Source: Mesorhizobium sp. B2-7-1 (lineage in GTDB: Bacteria > Pseudomonadota > Alphaproteobacteria > Rhizobiales > Rhizobiaceae). From it: a DNA stretch of 64,000 nt. This document shows, one piece after another, positions 53,706-62,816 of this stretch (positions are counted from its first letter, which is position 1; each line of letters opens with the position of its first letter). Below the pieces are notes generated by a model that saw only the letters and a program-made list of their open reading frames with translations, did no database searches and was not told the origin of the DNA. The DNA is taken from positions 1-64,000 of the forward strand of contig NZ_VFUA01000018.1 of NCBI RefSeq assembly GCF_006440735.1, read 5' to 3'. The translations under genes were made by a program, and so were the position numbers.

Positions 53706-55708
53706 AACGGCTGGGGCTCCTTATCGCGGCCCTTCTCCCCGCGCTGTTCGCCGCGCAATCGGCGCGCCCCGCCGATCATCCGGTCACCATCGTCGACGAC
53801 CCGCGCGTGCTCGCCACGCTCGACGCCAAGGGATACGGTTTCGCAGGCCTCTTCGGTGTCGACGGCAAGGACGACCTGGAAACCCTCTACGATTCCGCAC
53901 CGGCCTATCACGCCATCGTCGAGACTGTCGCGGCAGACGTTGCGGCGTTGCGCGCCGACGTGAAGGCCGGCGGCCGCACCCTCTATGAAGTGACCGACGG
54001 CAATGTCGGCCGCATCATCGACATACGCTGGCTGAAGACGAACGCGGCGCGTTTCCGCCTGGTCGGGGTCGTTAACCGGCTCGACCGGCGCGATTTCGCG
54101 GCGCTTGGCAATGAGACGAGCTGCGGCGAGGTGCGGTTCATCTATCGCCTGGCCTACTCGTTCAAGAAGAACGGCAAGCAGCTGGCCTCGCGCCTGCCGT
54201 TCAACTTCAGCGCCATATACCGCGTCGCGCAAGACGCCGACGGCGGCTGTACGGGGGGTGCCGGCCGCTGGTCGCCGCAGCTCGACGAAACCGTCGATGC
54301 CGGCTGGCTGACCGGCGGGCCGCTCGAAAAGGCCTCGCTGTCCTTCAAGCAGCTCGAGCTCAACGCGCAGGTGGTTCGCTTTCCTTCCGGCCAGGAAACC
54401 GAGTTCGGCGGGCAGGCCGCTTACCTGATGCGCATCTTCAGTATCGACGGCGCGACGGTCGGCGAGAAACCGCTGGAAAATACGCCGGACACGGCCCGGC
54501 TTGCGCAGGATGCAGAATTGAAGGCACGGCTCGCCGACTATGTTCGCGCCAATGCCGCGGCGGTCGATCTCGGCGTCTACGAAATCCCGGACGAGTTCCT
54601 CGCCCGTAACGTCATCTCCTGGTCGACCTTCGGCAGCGCAAGGCAGGCCAATCATCCGTTCACGCCGCTGTTCGATCCCAAAGAGTTCGTCGGGCTCGAC
54701 TATTCGAAATTCACCTTGGCGCGCACGCCGGACGCTTTGGTCGAGCGGCTCGACAACGGCGCTTGCCAGGGCTGCCATCAGGCGGGTTCGACCGCCGGCT
54801 TCCATTTCATAGGGCCCGACGATGCCACGACCTCGCCGCTCAACCGTCTTGAGGTCGGCATCTCGCCGCATCTCCATGCCGAGATCGCGCGCCGCGAAGC
54901 GTGGCTCAAGGCGACAGCCGAGGGCAGGGAACCCAACCGCTTTCGCCCGCTCTCCTTCGCGCCGCCCGCCGCCTGGAAAGACACTGGCGAGGTCTCCTAT
55001 GCGCCGGCCGAAACGGCGATGCCGTGCCTGGTGCCAGAAGACGCAAGCCGCTTCGGTAGCACCTGGCAATGCGGCGCCGGCACGGTCTGCACGCCGATCG
55101 CGACCGCTTCGGAGGTGAGGACAAAACTGGCGCAGTGCCTGCTGCCCAAGGACAGCGACAAGATGTTTTCAGGCCACCCATGCCTGACCGGCTCGATTGC
55201 CAGCAACGCGGCGCAGCCTTTCAACGATCGCTACAAGATCACCGGCCAGTTCGCCGCCCCCGCGCCGGCGATCTCGCGCACCGCCTATACTTGCCGGCCG
55301 CCGAAGATCGGCGTTCCAGGAGGCTTCGCCTACCGCGCCTGCGATGACAAGGACCGCAGCTTCGCCGCCTTCAAGGCAGGCAAGCCGATGCCGAGTGAAA
55401 TCTGCGGCCTGGTCGGCGGCAAGAAGTTCGACATCTGCGTGGCCACCAACAATTTCGACCAGTGTCTCGGCGGCGCGGTCAACCGCGGCAACCGGCCGGC
55501 CTGCTCGGCCGAGCATTTCTGCCGCGAGGACTATATGTGCCAGTCGCTGCCGGCGGACACGCCGGGCGCCGCCAAGGTCAAGGGCATCGGCTTCTGCTCG
55601 CCGACCTATTTCATCTTCCAGATGCGCATCGACAACCATGCCACGCCATGGGCGACCACGGCGCGCGCGGGCATGGGCACGGGTTTCGGGGCAGCCGCGG
55701 AGGAATAG
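53702..55708 (+). CDS. Large secreted Cys-rich protein with one CXXCH haem-type motif
   Basis: 668 aa, function not recognised. A signal peptide (KRLGLLIAALLPALFAAQSA, cleavage near ARPA/DH, about residue 24) exports it. A single CQGCH at residues 355-359, in ACQGCHQAGSTAGFHFIG, is a c-type haem attachment motif. The last third (about residues 440-645) holds some fourteen Cys in spaced pairs (WQCGAGTVCTP, PACSAEHFCREDYMCQSLP), suggesting disulfides in the periplasm. Its ATG overlaps the nnr stop by 4 bp, so translation is coupled. An electron-transfer or oxidative enzyme role is possible but unproven. Confidence 0.75.
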   Translation: MKRLGLLIAALLPALFAAQSARPADHPVTIVDDPRVLATLDAKGYGFAGLFGVDGKDDLETLYDSAPAYHAIVETVAADVAALRADVKAGGRTLYEVTDGNVGRIIDIRWLKTNAARFRLVGVVNRLDRRDFAALGNETSCGEVRFIYRLAYSFKKNGKQLASRLPFNFSAIYRVAQDADGGCTGGAGRWSPQLDETVDAGWLTGGPLEKASLSFKQLELNAQVVRFPSGQETEFGGQAAYLMRIFSIDGATVGEKPLENTPDTARLAQDAELKARLADYVRANAAAVDLGVYEIPDEFLARNVISWSTFGSARQANHPFTPLFDPKEFVGLDYSKFTLARTPDALVERLDNGACQGCHQAGSTAGFHFIGPDDATTSPLNRLEVGISPHLHAEIARREAWLKATAEGREPNRFRPLSFAPPAAWKDTGEVSYAPAETAMPCLVPEDASRFGSTWQCGAGTVCTPIATASEVRTKLAQCLLPKDSDKMFSGHPCLTGSIASNAAQPFNDRYKITGQFAAPAPAISRTAYTCRPPKIGVPGGFAYRACDDKDRSFAAFKAGKPMPSEICGLVGGKKFDICVATNNFDQCLGGAVNRGNRPACSAEHFCREDYMCQSLPADTPGAAKVKGIGFCSPTYFIFQMRIDNHATPWATTARAGMGTGFGAAAEE

Positions 55709-55709
55709 T

Positions 55710-56777
55710 TCAGGCGAACTGCGGCGCGTGTTTGCGGATCGCTGCCGCGAGCGCCTCGCGAACCCTGTCTTCGCTCACGGCGCGCGTGTTCTCCACCCAA
55801 CCCGGTGTCGAAATCGGCGGTTCGAGAAAGATCACCTGTTCGTTCACCGGACCGTGCACATAGGCCCGCTTCGAACCGTATATGAGCACGCATGGACCGC
55901 CCAGCGCTCCAGCGGCATGAGAGATGCCGCCATCGACGCCGAGAAAGACGGTCGAGGCTGCGATCTGGCACATGGCTTCCGCGATATCGGGCGTCGAGGT
56001 GAAGTCGATCGCCTCGGGCAAATGAGCTTTGATTTCCGCGGCAGCCTGCCGCTCGCGCGGCCCGCCGATCAGCCAAACCGACCAGCCGCGAGCAGCATGG
56101 TCGCGCGCGATCGAGACGAAGCGCTCTATCGGCCACGAGCGTTTGTTGGCAAAGTCGGACGTGTAGAGTGCGATCGCCGGTTTCGCCGGGTCGATCCCGT
56201 TGCGCCGGCGCCAATCCGCAAGCTCCTCTGCGGAAACGACCAGTTGCGGAGCCGGCAACGGTCCGTCTTCGGCCGGCCTTTTGCCGAGACGCGCGATTGT
56301 GCAAACCTGTTCTGCAAGCCGTGCCTTGCGCGGGCCGAAGGCCACCATCGACTTCAGCCAACCGGCAGGCAGCCGGTTGACGATGCCGAACTGGAACTCG
56401 CGCGGATAGCCGATGCGCTCCGGTATCCCGGCCAGCCACGGCACCAGCGAAGCCTTCGTGCTGCTGGTGAGCAAATAGGCCGCCTGGTAATCTTCCTTGC
56501 GGATTTCGCGCGCCAGACCTGCGCGTTCTTTCAGTCCCGGCTTCCAGTGCTTCTCCGCTATCCAGACTTTGCGGACATGCGGCATCAGCCGCGCCAGCGG
56601 AGCGGCGAGCCTCGAGGTGACGATATCGATCGGCTGCCCCGGAAAACGCTCGGCGATGATCCGGACGGCCGCGTGGCAACGGATGAAGTCACCGATCGCC
56701 GGCAGGCAGAAAACCAGGATGGGGCGCAATGCGCGAAACCTTTTCGATCCGAAGCGGCCGCCGCTGATGGGAGACAC
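55710..56777 (-). CDS. Glycosyltransferase family 9 (heptosyltransferase-like)
   Basis: 355 aa. The GT9 fold is visible: ILVFCLPAIGDFIRCHAAVR at the N-terminus and the C-terminal nucleotide-sugar part ALYTSDFANKRSWPIERFVS and FLGVDGGISHAAGALGGPCV, the usual DxGxxHxA motif. It probably adds a sugar to LPS core or another surface glycan from the cytoplasmic face. It starts with GTG at 56777, 13 bp after the upstream glycosyltransferase stop, with only a weak ribosome site, so coupling is likely. Confidence 0.85.
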   Translation of the reverse strand: MSPISGGRFGSKRFRALRPILVFCLPAIGDFIRCHAAVRIIAERFPGQPIDIVTSRLAAPLARLMPHVRKVWIAEKHWKPGLKERAGLAREIRKEDYQAAYLLTSSTKASLVPWLAGIPERIGYPREFQFGIVNRLPAGWLKSMVAFGPRKARLAEQVCTIARLGKRPAEDGPLPAPQLVVSAEELADWRRRNGIDPAKPAIALYTSDFANKRSWPIERFVSIARDHAARGWSVWLIGGPRERQAAAEIKAHLPEAIDFTSTPDIAEAMCQIAASTVFLGVDGGISHAAGALGGPCVLIYGSKRAYVHGPVNEQVIFLEPPISTPGWVENTRAVSEDRVREALAAAIRKHAPQFA

Positions 56778-56789
56778 TTGCGTGATGTC

Positions 56790-57731
56790 TCACGGAAGCG
56801 CTTCGCCATCAAGAATGCGGTGGTAGAGCTCCAGATAGGCTTTTGCGGCCTTCTGGATCGGAAACCGGTCTGCCGCGGATTCGCGGCATCTTTGCGCCGA
56901 CAAACCGCTGATTTCGCCGAAACCGCGCGCGAACTCCTCGTCCGTGTCGAAGAAGCGGCCGGTATCGGCATCGACGGTTTCGGGCAACGCGCCGCGTGCC
57001 GTCGTCAAAACCGGTGTGCCGCACAACATGGATTCGACTGGCGCGTTGCCGAAAGGCTCTTCCCAGGAAATTGGGTTCAGGAAGGCCTTGGTCTCACCCA
57101 GCAGGCGCACCTTTGGCTCACCGTCGACCATGCCGTGATAGCGGAAGCGGGACGACAGGCTTTTGAAAAAGACGCCCTCACGGCGGGTCTTGCTGCGGCC
57201 AAGCAGCTTCCAGCGCGAGCCGCCGGCGATGTCGAGCTTGAAATCGTATTTTTTCGCGAGATCCACCGCCCGGTTGAGGCCCTTTCCGGCCCGCGCGATG
57301 GCCGCCATGAAAAACAGATGGTCGTTCTTCGACGGCGCCAGGCGATAGGCATCCACCGGAAAGCCATTATAGACGAAGGTCTTGCGGCCATGCAGCTCGG
57401 CATGGCGGGCGCTGATGAAGCTCCAGTTCGGCTGCGGCCTCGGGTAATCCGGCAGATGACCGCGCTCGGTGTTGAGCGTCGGGAAGGGGACCTCGACCTT
57501 CCAGGCGTGAAGATGGACGATATCGGTATCCTTGGGAACGGCCGCGCGGCACTCGTCATTGGTCACCGCGTGGCGGACCTCGCACAGCGGATGTGACGAT
57601 CCCGGGCCGGCGATCAATGTCACCTGATGGCCCATCTTGACCATTTCCGTGGTCAGCCACTCGACCTGCCGCTGGATGCCGCCATAGCCTTTGCACGGAA
57701 TAAGGCCCTGGGCCGCAAGCGTTATTCGCAT
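56790..57731 (-). CDS. Glycosyltransferase family 4-like protein
   Basis: 313 aa. RITLAAQGLIPCKGYGGIQR opens a GT-B fold (acceptor side, with GGIQRQVEWL), and the C-terminal part has the retaining-transferase motif FLNPISWEEPFGNAPVESML with the E-x7-E spacing, then CGTPVLTTARGALPETV. It transfers a sugar from a nucleotide donor. First gene of a two-gene surface-polysaccharide unit with the GT9 gene; 56 bp separate it from the downstream end of pccB. Confidence 0.85.
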   Translation of the reverse strand: MRITLAAQGLIPCKGYGGIQRQVEWLTTEMVKMGHQVTLIAGPGSSHPLCEVRHAVTNDECRAAVPKDTDIVHLHAWKVEVPFPTLNTERGHLPDYPRPQPNWSFISARHAELHGRKTFVYNGFPVDAYRLAPSKNDHLFFMAAIARAGKGLNRAVDLAKKYDFKLDIAGGSRWKLLGRSKTRREGVFFKSLSSRFRYHGMVDGEPKVRLLGETKAFLNPISWEEPFGNAPVESMLCGTPVLTTARGALPETVDADTGRFFDTDEEFARGFGEISGLSAQRCRESAADRFPIQKAAKAYLELYHRILDGEALP

Positions 57732-57786
57732 TTCGTCTCAGCGCTCATGTTGGCGGTTGTCGTCCTTTCGGCTGATGGAGGTCGTT

Positions 57787-59319
57787 TCACAACGGGATGT
57801 TGTCGTGCTTCTTCCACGGATTCTGCATGTCCTTGTTGCGCAGCATGCGCAGCGCCCGGGCGACGCGGCGCCGGGTCGAATGCGGCATGATCACCTCGTC
57901 AACATAGCCGCGTTCGGCGGCGACGAAGGGCGACAGGAAGCGATCCTCATAAGCCTTTGTATGGGCAGCGATTTTCCCCGGATCGCCGATATCCTTGCGA
58001 TAGATGATCTCGACCGCGCCCCTGGCGCCCATCACCGCGATCTGCGCCGTCGGCCAGGCGTAGTTCATGTCGCCACGCAAATGCTTCGACGCCATCACGT
58101 CATAGGCGCCGCCATAGGCCTTGCGGGTGATGACGGTGATCTTCGGCACGGTCGCCTCGGCATAGGCGAAGAGCAGCTTGGCGCCATGCTTGATCAGCCC
58201 GCCATATTCCTGCGCAGTGCCGGGAAGAAAGCCCGGCACGTCGACGAAGGTGACGATCGGAATCGAGAAGCAGTCGCAGAAGCGCACGAAGCGCGCCGCC
58301 TTGCGGCTGGCGTCGGAATCGAGAACGCCGGCCAGCACCATCGGCTGGTTGGCGACGAAACCCACCGTGCGGCCTTCGACCCGACCGAAGCCGGTGACGA
58401 TGTTTTTGGCAAAGCTCTGTTGGATCTCGAAGAAGTCGCCTTCGTCGGCGACCTTCAGGATCAGCTCCTTGATATCGTACGGCTTGTTGGCATTGTCGGG
58501 GATCAGCCGGTCGAGCGAGAGGTCGTGGTCGGCCACCGACTGGTAGCACTCGATCTCAGGGATTTCGGCCGTGTTCGACGCCGGCAGCAGGTCGACCAGC
58601 CGGCGCATCTGCAGCAGCGCCTCGACGTCGTTGTCGTAGGCGCCGTCGGCGATGGAGGATTTGGTGGTGTGGACGGAAGCACCGCCGAGGCTTTCCGCGG
58701 TCACCGTCTCGTTGGTCACCGTCTTCACCACGTCCGGCCCGGTGACGAACATGTAGGAGGTGTCGCGCACCATGAAGATGAAGTCGGTCATCGCCGGCGA
58801 GTAGACGTCGCCGCCGGCGCAAGGCCCCATGATCAGCGAGATCTGCGGGATGACGCCGGAGGCGAGCACGTTGCGCTGGAATATCTCCGCGTAGCCGCCG
58901 AGCGCCGCCACGCCTTCCTGAATGCGGGCGCCGCCAGCGTCGTAAAGGCCGATGATCGGCGCGCGGTTGCGCAGCGCCATCTCCTGGACCTTGATGACCT
59001 TCTCGGCATGCGCTTCCGACAGCGAGCCGCCGAACACGGTGAAATCCTTGGCGAAGATATAGACCGGGCGCCCGTTGACGGTGCCCCAGCCGGTTACGAC
59101 GCCGTCACCGGCGATCTTGGTCTTCTCCATGCCGAAATCGGTCGAGCGATGCTCGACATACATGTCGAACTCTTCGAACGAGCCCTCGTCGAGGAAGATT
59201 TCGATACGCTCGCGGGCGGTGAGCTTCCCCTTCTTGTGCTGTGCCTCGATGCGGTCCTTGCCGCCGCCCATGCGGGCGATTTCGCGGCGACGCTCGAGTT
59301 CCTTCAGCACATCTTTCAT
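57787..59319 (-). CDS. pccB: Propionyl-CoA carboxylase beta subunit (acyl-CoA carboxyltransferase)
   Basis: 510 aa, carboxyltransferase subunit that moves CO2 from biotin to propionyl-CoA to form methylmalonyl-CoA. Family features are [40 protein letters not shown], the oxyanion segments [19 protein letters not shown] and [17 protein letters not shown]. The length and C-terminus ([20 protein letters not shown]) fit PccB rather than AccD. The alpha (biotin) subunit gene is not in the window. Confidence 0.93.
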   Translation of the reverse strand: MKDVLKELERRREIARMGGGKDRIEAQHKKGKLTARERIEIFLDEGSFEEFDMYVEHRSTDFGMEKTKIAGDGVVTGWGTVNGRPVYIFAKDFTVFGGSLSEAHAEKVIKVQEMALRNRAPIIGLYDAGGARIQEGVAALGGYAEIFQRNVLASGVIPQISLIMGPCAGGDVYSPAMTDFIFMVRDTSYMFVTGPDVVKTVTNETVTAESLGGASVHTTKSSIADGAYDNDVEALLQMRRLVDLLPASNTAEIPEIECYQSVADHDLSLDRLIPDNANKPYDIKELILKVADEGDFFEIQQSFAKNIVTGFGRVEGRTVGFVANQPMVLAGVLDSDASRKAARFVRFCDCFSIPIVTFVDVPGFLPGTAQEYGGLIKHGAKLLFAYAEATVPKITVITRKAYGGAYDVMASKHLRGDMNYAWPTAQIAVMGARGAVEIIYRKDIGDPGKIAAHTKAYEDRFLSPFVAAERGYVDEVIMPHSTRRRVARALRMLRNKDMQNPWKKHDNIPL

Positions 59320-59436
59320 CGCACGGTTCCTGAATGGGAAGCTGCTTTCGTGGTAAAGATGCCTGCGAGCTAGCGCAAGCGCTGCCTTTCTTGAGCGATC
59401 TTGGAAGCCGGGAGCTGTGTATGGCAGAATGAAACG

Positions 59437-59672
59437 ATGAAGAACAATGTCGAAATATCCGAGGATTTGAATCGCAGGATCGAAATGCTGACCTCGCGTT
59501 CAACACTCACTCGCGATCAGATCATTGAAGATGCCCTGTCCCACGGTCGCTCGCTCGCGTGGCAGGAAAAGTGGATCGCCGGCATTCAGGCGGGATCGAG
59601 GCCGCCGATTGTGGCGACTTCGGAGATGAAGAAGAGATAGCCGCCGTTTTGAACAAATACGGTCGGGCATAA
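59437..59672 (+). pseudogene. Antitoxin of a ParD/RHH type, 3' end frameshifted
   Basis: The frame starting at ATG 59437 encodes a ribbon-helix-helix antitoxin ([40 protein letters not shown]) and then runs into an early TAG at 59640. A change of one base near 59615 opens a frame ending DEEEIAAVLNKYGRA with TAA at 59672, the normal tail of such antitoxins. So the C-terminal toxin-binding part is out of frame. The short 67-aa product may still bind DNA. Confidence 0.7.
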
Positions 59673-59678
59673 CGATCT

Positions 59679-59895
59679 GTGCGGATTGTCTGGACCCGAC
59701 ACTATTTGATCGAACTTGCATCAATCGGCGACTACATCGGCCAACACAACCCACGCGCCGCAGCGCGGGTCGTCAATGAGATCCATTCAAAGACAGCTCG
59801 GCTATTGTCGGCAACCCCTTTCTCGGGCGGGGTGGCGAGATCAAAGGAACTCGAGAACTGGTGATCCCAGGTACGCCCTATATCGTCGCGGCTCT
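59679..59895 (+). pseudogene. RelE/ParE-type toxin, frameshifted and degenerate
   Basis: GTG at 59679, six bp after the antitoxin's restored end, begins a ParE-like toxin (RIVWTRHYLIELASIGDYIG, PRAAARVVNEI, SATPFSG) that ends prematurely at TGA 59864. The expected continuation GRGGEIKGTRELVIPGTPYI is in the -1 frame (from about 59827). Beyond 59895 no ParE C-terminus is recognisable, although the frame stays open to 60004. The toxin is therefore inactive. Confidence 0.7.
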
Positions 59896-60004
59896 TGGGT
59901 TTTTGCTGCGATGCAACATGACCCTCTTGCATTTCGGGCCGGACTCGGCCATATGCAGCGGCATAGGCGCTTGGGCCGGCTTGTCCGGCTTTCTCCGCGA
60001 ATGA

Positions 60005-60225
60005 GACTGGTTGCGTCTGTTTTCCCTCTTTCCGCCAAATCGGCCCCGGTCGATCGGCAAGACGGTGAAAAAGTCCCGGGGCATGAAGCCCGCGGGCACG
60101 ACAGCGCAGCCGAGCGGACGGATACGTCCGCCGCCTTGTCGTTTCCTGATGATTGTTTCGACGGCAGGTTGCGCCCTGCCGCCATTTGATGTTTGCGGCC
60201 AGAGGCCGCTTGAAAGAAGATTATT
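60005..60225 (+). other. Structured non-coding leader of the helicase gene
   Basis: No convincing gene lies between the toxin remnant and the helicase start at 60226. Two GC hairpins close to the ribosome site stand out: GGCAGG/CCTGCC (60163-60168 and 60175-60180) and GCGGCC-AGA-GGCCGC (60195-60209), the latter 17 bp before the start codon. RNA-helicase genes often have structured leaders; regulation is inferred. Confidence 0.4.
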
Positions 60226-61686
60226 TTGACCAATGAAAACACAGCAGAACTGAACGGTTCTGCCACACAGCTGTCGGGCTTTGCCGCTCTGGGAATTTCG
60301 GGCGCGCTGCTCAAGGCGACCCTTGCCGCCGGCTTTACCGAGCCGAAGCCGATCCAGGTGCAGGCGATCCCGCCGCAACTGGAAGGCCGTGACATTTTCG
60401 GCATCGCCCAGACCGGCTCGGGCAAGACGGCGGCCTTCGCGCTGCCGATCCTGTCGAAGATCATCGGCCTCGGCACCAAGCGCCGGCCAAAGACGGCGCG
60501 CGCGCTGATCCTGGCGCCGACGCGCGAACTCGCCGTGCAGATCGAGGACACCATCAAGGTGCTCGCCAAGGGCGCGCATGTCTCGACCGCGCTCGTGCTC
60601 GGCGGCGTCTCGCGCTTCAGTCAGGTGAAGAAGATCGCCCCCGGCGTCGACGTTCTGATCGCCACGCCGGGCCGCCTGACCGATCTGGTGCGCGAAGGCG
60701 ATCTTATCCTTGCCGACACCAAATGGCTCGTTCTCGACGAGGGCGACCGCATGCTCGACATGGGCTTCATCAATGACGTCAAGCGCATCGCCAAGGCGAC
60801 CGCGCCGGACCGCCAGACAGCGTTGTTCTCGGCCACCATGCCGGATGAGATCGCCGAGCTCGCCAAGGGTCTTTTGAAGAGCCCGGTCCGCATCGAGGTC
60901 GCGCCGCAGAGCACGGCGGCGGCCGAGATCGTGCAGAGCGTGGTGCTTGCCCGCACCAAGCAGAAGCGCCAGGTGCTGTCCAAGATGCTGGCCGACGAGG
61001 CGATGCGCGCGGTGATCGTGTTCTCACGCACCAAGCACGGCGCCGACCGCGTCACCAAGGACCTTGCCCGCGACGGCTTCGAAGCCGCGGTCATCCACGG
61101 CAACAAATCACAGAACGCCCGCCAGAAGGCGCTCAACGATTTCCGCGATGGCTCGGTTCGCATCCTGGTCGCGACCGATATCGCGGCACGCGGCATCGAC
61201 GTGCCCGGCATCAGCCATGTCGTGAATTTCGACCTGCCGGACGAAGCGGAAAGCTATGTCCACCGCATCGGCCGCACCGGCCGCAACGGCAGGGACGGCA
61301 TTGCGATCACGCTTTGCGATCCTTCGGAAAACGCCAAGCTGCGGCAGGTCGAGCGCATCATCCGCATGAAGCTGCCGGTCATCGCCGATCATCTTGGCAG
61401 CCCGGATCCGCAGCGCGACCCCCGGGAAAAGACCGAGCGCCATTTCGAGCCGGCCAATGACCGCGAGCATCACGGCGGCCGTCGCGACGGTCGCCGCCCG
61501 GGCAATGGTGCCGATAACAAGCGTTTCGGCGGCAAGCCTCACGGCGAGCGCGGGCCGAAGCCGCAGGGCGAGCGCCCGGCGGCCGCCAAGCCGAATGGCT
61601 CGATCAAGCCCGACGGTTTCAAGCGCTTCAAGGGCAATAACAAGCGCCGCTTCGGCGGCAAGCGTCCGGCGAACAGGGCGGCTTGA
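60226..61686 (+). CDS. rhlE: DEAD-box family RNA helicase (RhlE-like) with DEGD motif
   Basis: 486 aa, ATP-dependent RNA unwinding, probably in ribosome assembly and cold adaptation. Q motif region AGFTEPKPIQVQAIP, Walker A AQTGSGKTA, motif II reads LDEGDRML where DEAD is usual, motif III SAT, VATDIAARGIDVPG and VI HRIGRTGRNG. The C-terminal tail (about residues 400-486) is basic and rich in Gly, Arg and Pro, as in RhlE. Start is TTG 60226 with a purine-rich GAAAGAAGA upstream. Followed by a perfect palindromic terminator. Confidence 0.9.
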   Translation: MTNENTAELNGSATQLSGFAALGISGALLKATLAAGFTEPKPIQVQAIPPQLEGRDIFGIAQTGSGKTAAFALPILSKIIGLGTKRRPKTARALILAPTRELAVQIEDTIKVLAKGAHVSTALVLGGVSRFSQVKKIAPGVDVLIATPGRLTDLVREGDLILADTKWLVLDEGDRMLDMGFINDVKRIAKATAPDRQTALFSATMPDEIAELAKGLLKSPVRIEVAPQSTAAAEIVQSVVLARTKQKRQVLSKMLADEAMRAVIVFSRTKHGADRVTKDLARDGFEAAVIHGNKSQNARQKALNDFRDGSVRILVATDIAARGIDVPGISHVVNFDLPDEAESYVHRIGRTGRNGRDGIAITLCDPSENAKLRQVERIIRMKLPVIADHLGSPDPQRDPREKTERHFEPANDREHHGGRRDGRRPGNGADNKRFGGKPHGERGPKPQGERPAAAKPNGSIKPDGFKRFKGNNKRRFGGKRPANRAA

Positions 61687-61711
61687 GTTCCAGCGGGATA
61701 CCAGGAACAGA

Positions 61712-61737
61712 AACGGCCGGAGCATGCTCCGGCCGTT
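61712..61737. terminator. Bidirectional terminator, 26-bp perfect palindrome
   Basis: AACGGCCGGAG-CATG-CTCCGGCCGTT followed by TTC, between convergent rhlE and the hydrolase gene. Confidence 0.88.
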
Positions 61738-61757
61738 TTCATTTCACCGGCCCGATT

Positions 61758-62747
61758 TCATTGGCCTGATTGCTGCTGCATCAGCGCCTTGACCCACACC
61801 ACGATACGCTGGGTGAGAAAGGCCGTGGTCTGCGGCGACAAGACATCGCCGGCAATGACATGATTGTCCGGGTCGCCTGTGTCGTCGACCGGTACCAGCT
61901 CGTGCGGACCGCCCCAGCGCCCGGCGATCTCGCGCGTCCGGTCCGGCTGCACCACCTTGTCGGAATCTGAGAAGATGAACAGGGCAGGGATCGTCGCCTT
62001 CTCGACCGGCGCCTCATAGGCAAGGTTGGTGAGCGCTGCCATCGGCAGCACCGCCTTCATGGGATATCTGGTGGTCCAGAATTTTTCGTGGAGCGCGTTG
62101 CGCGCGGGGAAACTGCGCTCTTTGCCGCCGACAAGCTCGGCGAGCTGCCCGCCCCAGGGCATGGTCAGCAACTCGGCACCGGACGCCTTGACGCCGAAAT
62201 TCGGCGATATGAAAGCGATTGCCGCGACACCGTCCGACGCGCCCGGCTGCGTGGCGGCCCATGCCGCCAGCGAGCCGCCGGTCGAGGTTCCGATGACGAT
62301 CACCTTGTCGCCGATGGCGCGGCCGATCGCCAAAGCCTCCTCATAGTCGTTGACCCACGCGTTGACGCTGCCTTGCGCCATGGCCTCGCCGTCCTGGCCG
62401 TGGCCGGTCAGCCGCGTGTAGAAAAGGTTGGCGTCCAATTCGTCCGCGACATCGTCCGGCAACGGGCGGACCTCGCCCTTCGAGGCCGAAAAGCCATGGA
62501 TGTAGACGATGGCCAAAGGCGTCTTCACATGGACCATCGGGTTCGCCCAGATGATCTCCTTGTCGAGCCCGTCGCGGATGTTGGGCACGGCAGCCTCCTC
62601 ACGCGCCAGATAGGCCTGCGGGTCGTCGCCGATCACCGATGGATTGAAACGGATTGTGGTGTCGACCGGCACGCGCGGGCCGAGGAAAAATCCCGCGACC
62701 AGGATGACTGCAAGGCCAAGCACCGCAAGCACGATCCGCCGCCCCAT
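61758..62747 (-). CDS. Alpha/beta hydrolase, membrane-anchored
   Basis: 329 aa. An N-terminal signal anchor (GRRIVLAVLGLAVILVAGFF) is followed by an alpha/beta hydrolase domain: oxyanion region VYIHGFSASKGE, nucleophile Ser in VIVIGTSTGGSLA (about residue 162-168), acid Asp in FIFSDSDKVVQP and His in DPDNHVIAGD. It resembles carboxylesterases or monoacylglycerol lipases facing the periplasm. ATG 62747 with GGAG upstream is a better start than the TTG at 62759. Specific substrate unknown. Confidence 0.82.
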   Translation of the reverse strand: MGRRIVLAVLGLAVILVAGFFLGPRVPVDTTIRFNPSVIGDDPQAYLAREEAAVPNIRDGLDKEIIWANPMVHVKTPLAIVYIHGFSASKGEVRPLPDDVADELDANLFYTRLTGHGQDGEAMAQGSVNAWVNDYEEALAIGRAIGDKVIVIGTSTGGSLAAWAATQPGASDGVAAIAFISPNFGVKASGAELLTMPWGGQLAELVGGKERSFPARNALHEKFWTTRYPMKAVLPMAALTNLAYEAPVEKATIPALFIFSDSDKVVQPDRTREIAGRWGGPHELVPVDDTGDPDNHVIAGDVLSPQTTAFLTQRIVVWVKALMQQQSGQ

Positions 62748-62816
62748 TACAGTCTCCAAGCTATGATTCCCAACCTATGGCCGTCCCTGCCGGCGGGCAA
62801 TCGCTGTTTCGCCGGC

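Noticed and set aside
59716..60189. Plus-strand 157-codon frame over the toxin remnant
   Set aside because: It is out of frame with the recognisable toxin segments and shows no family of its own.
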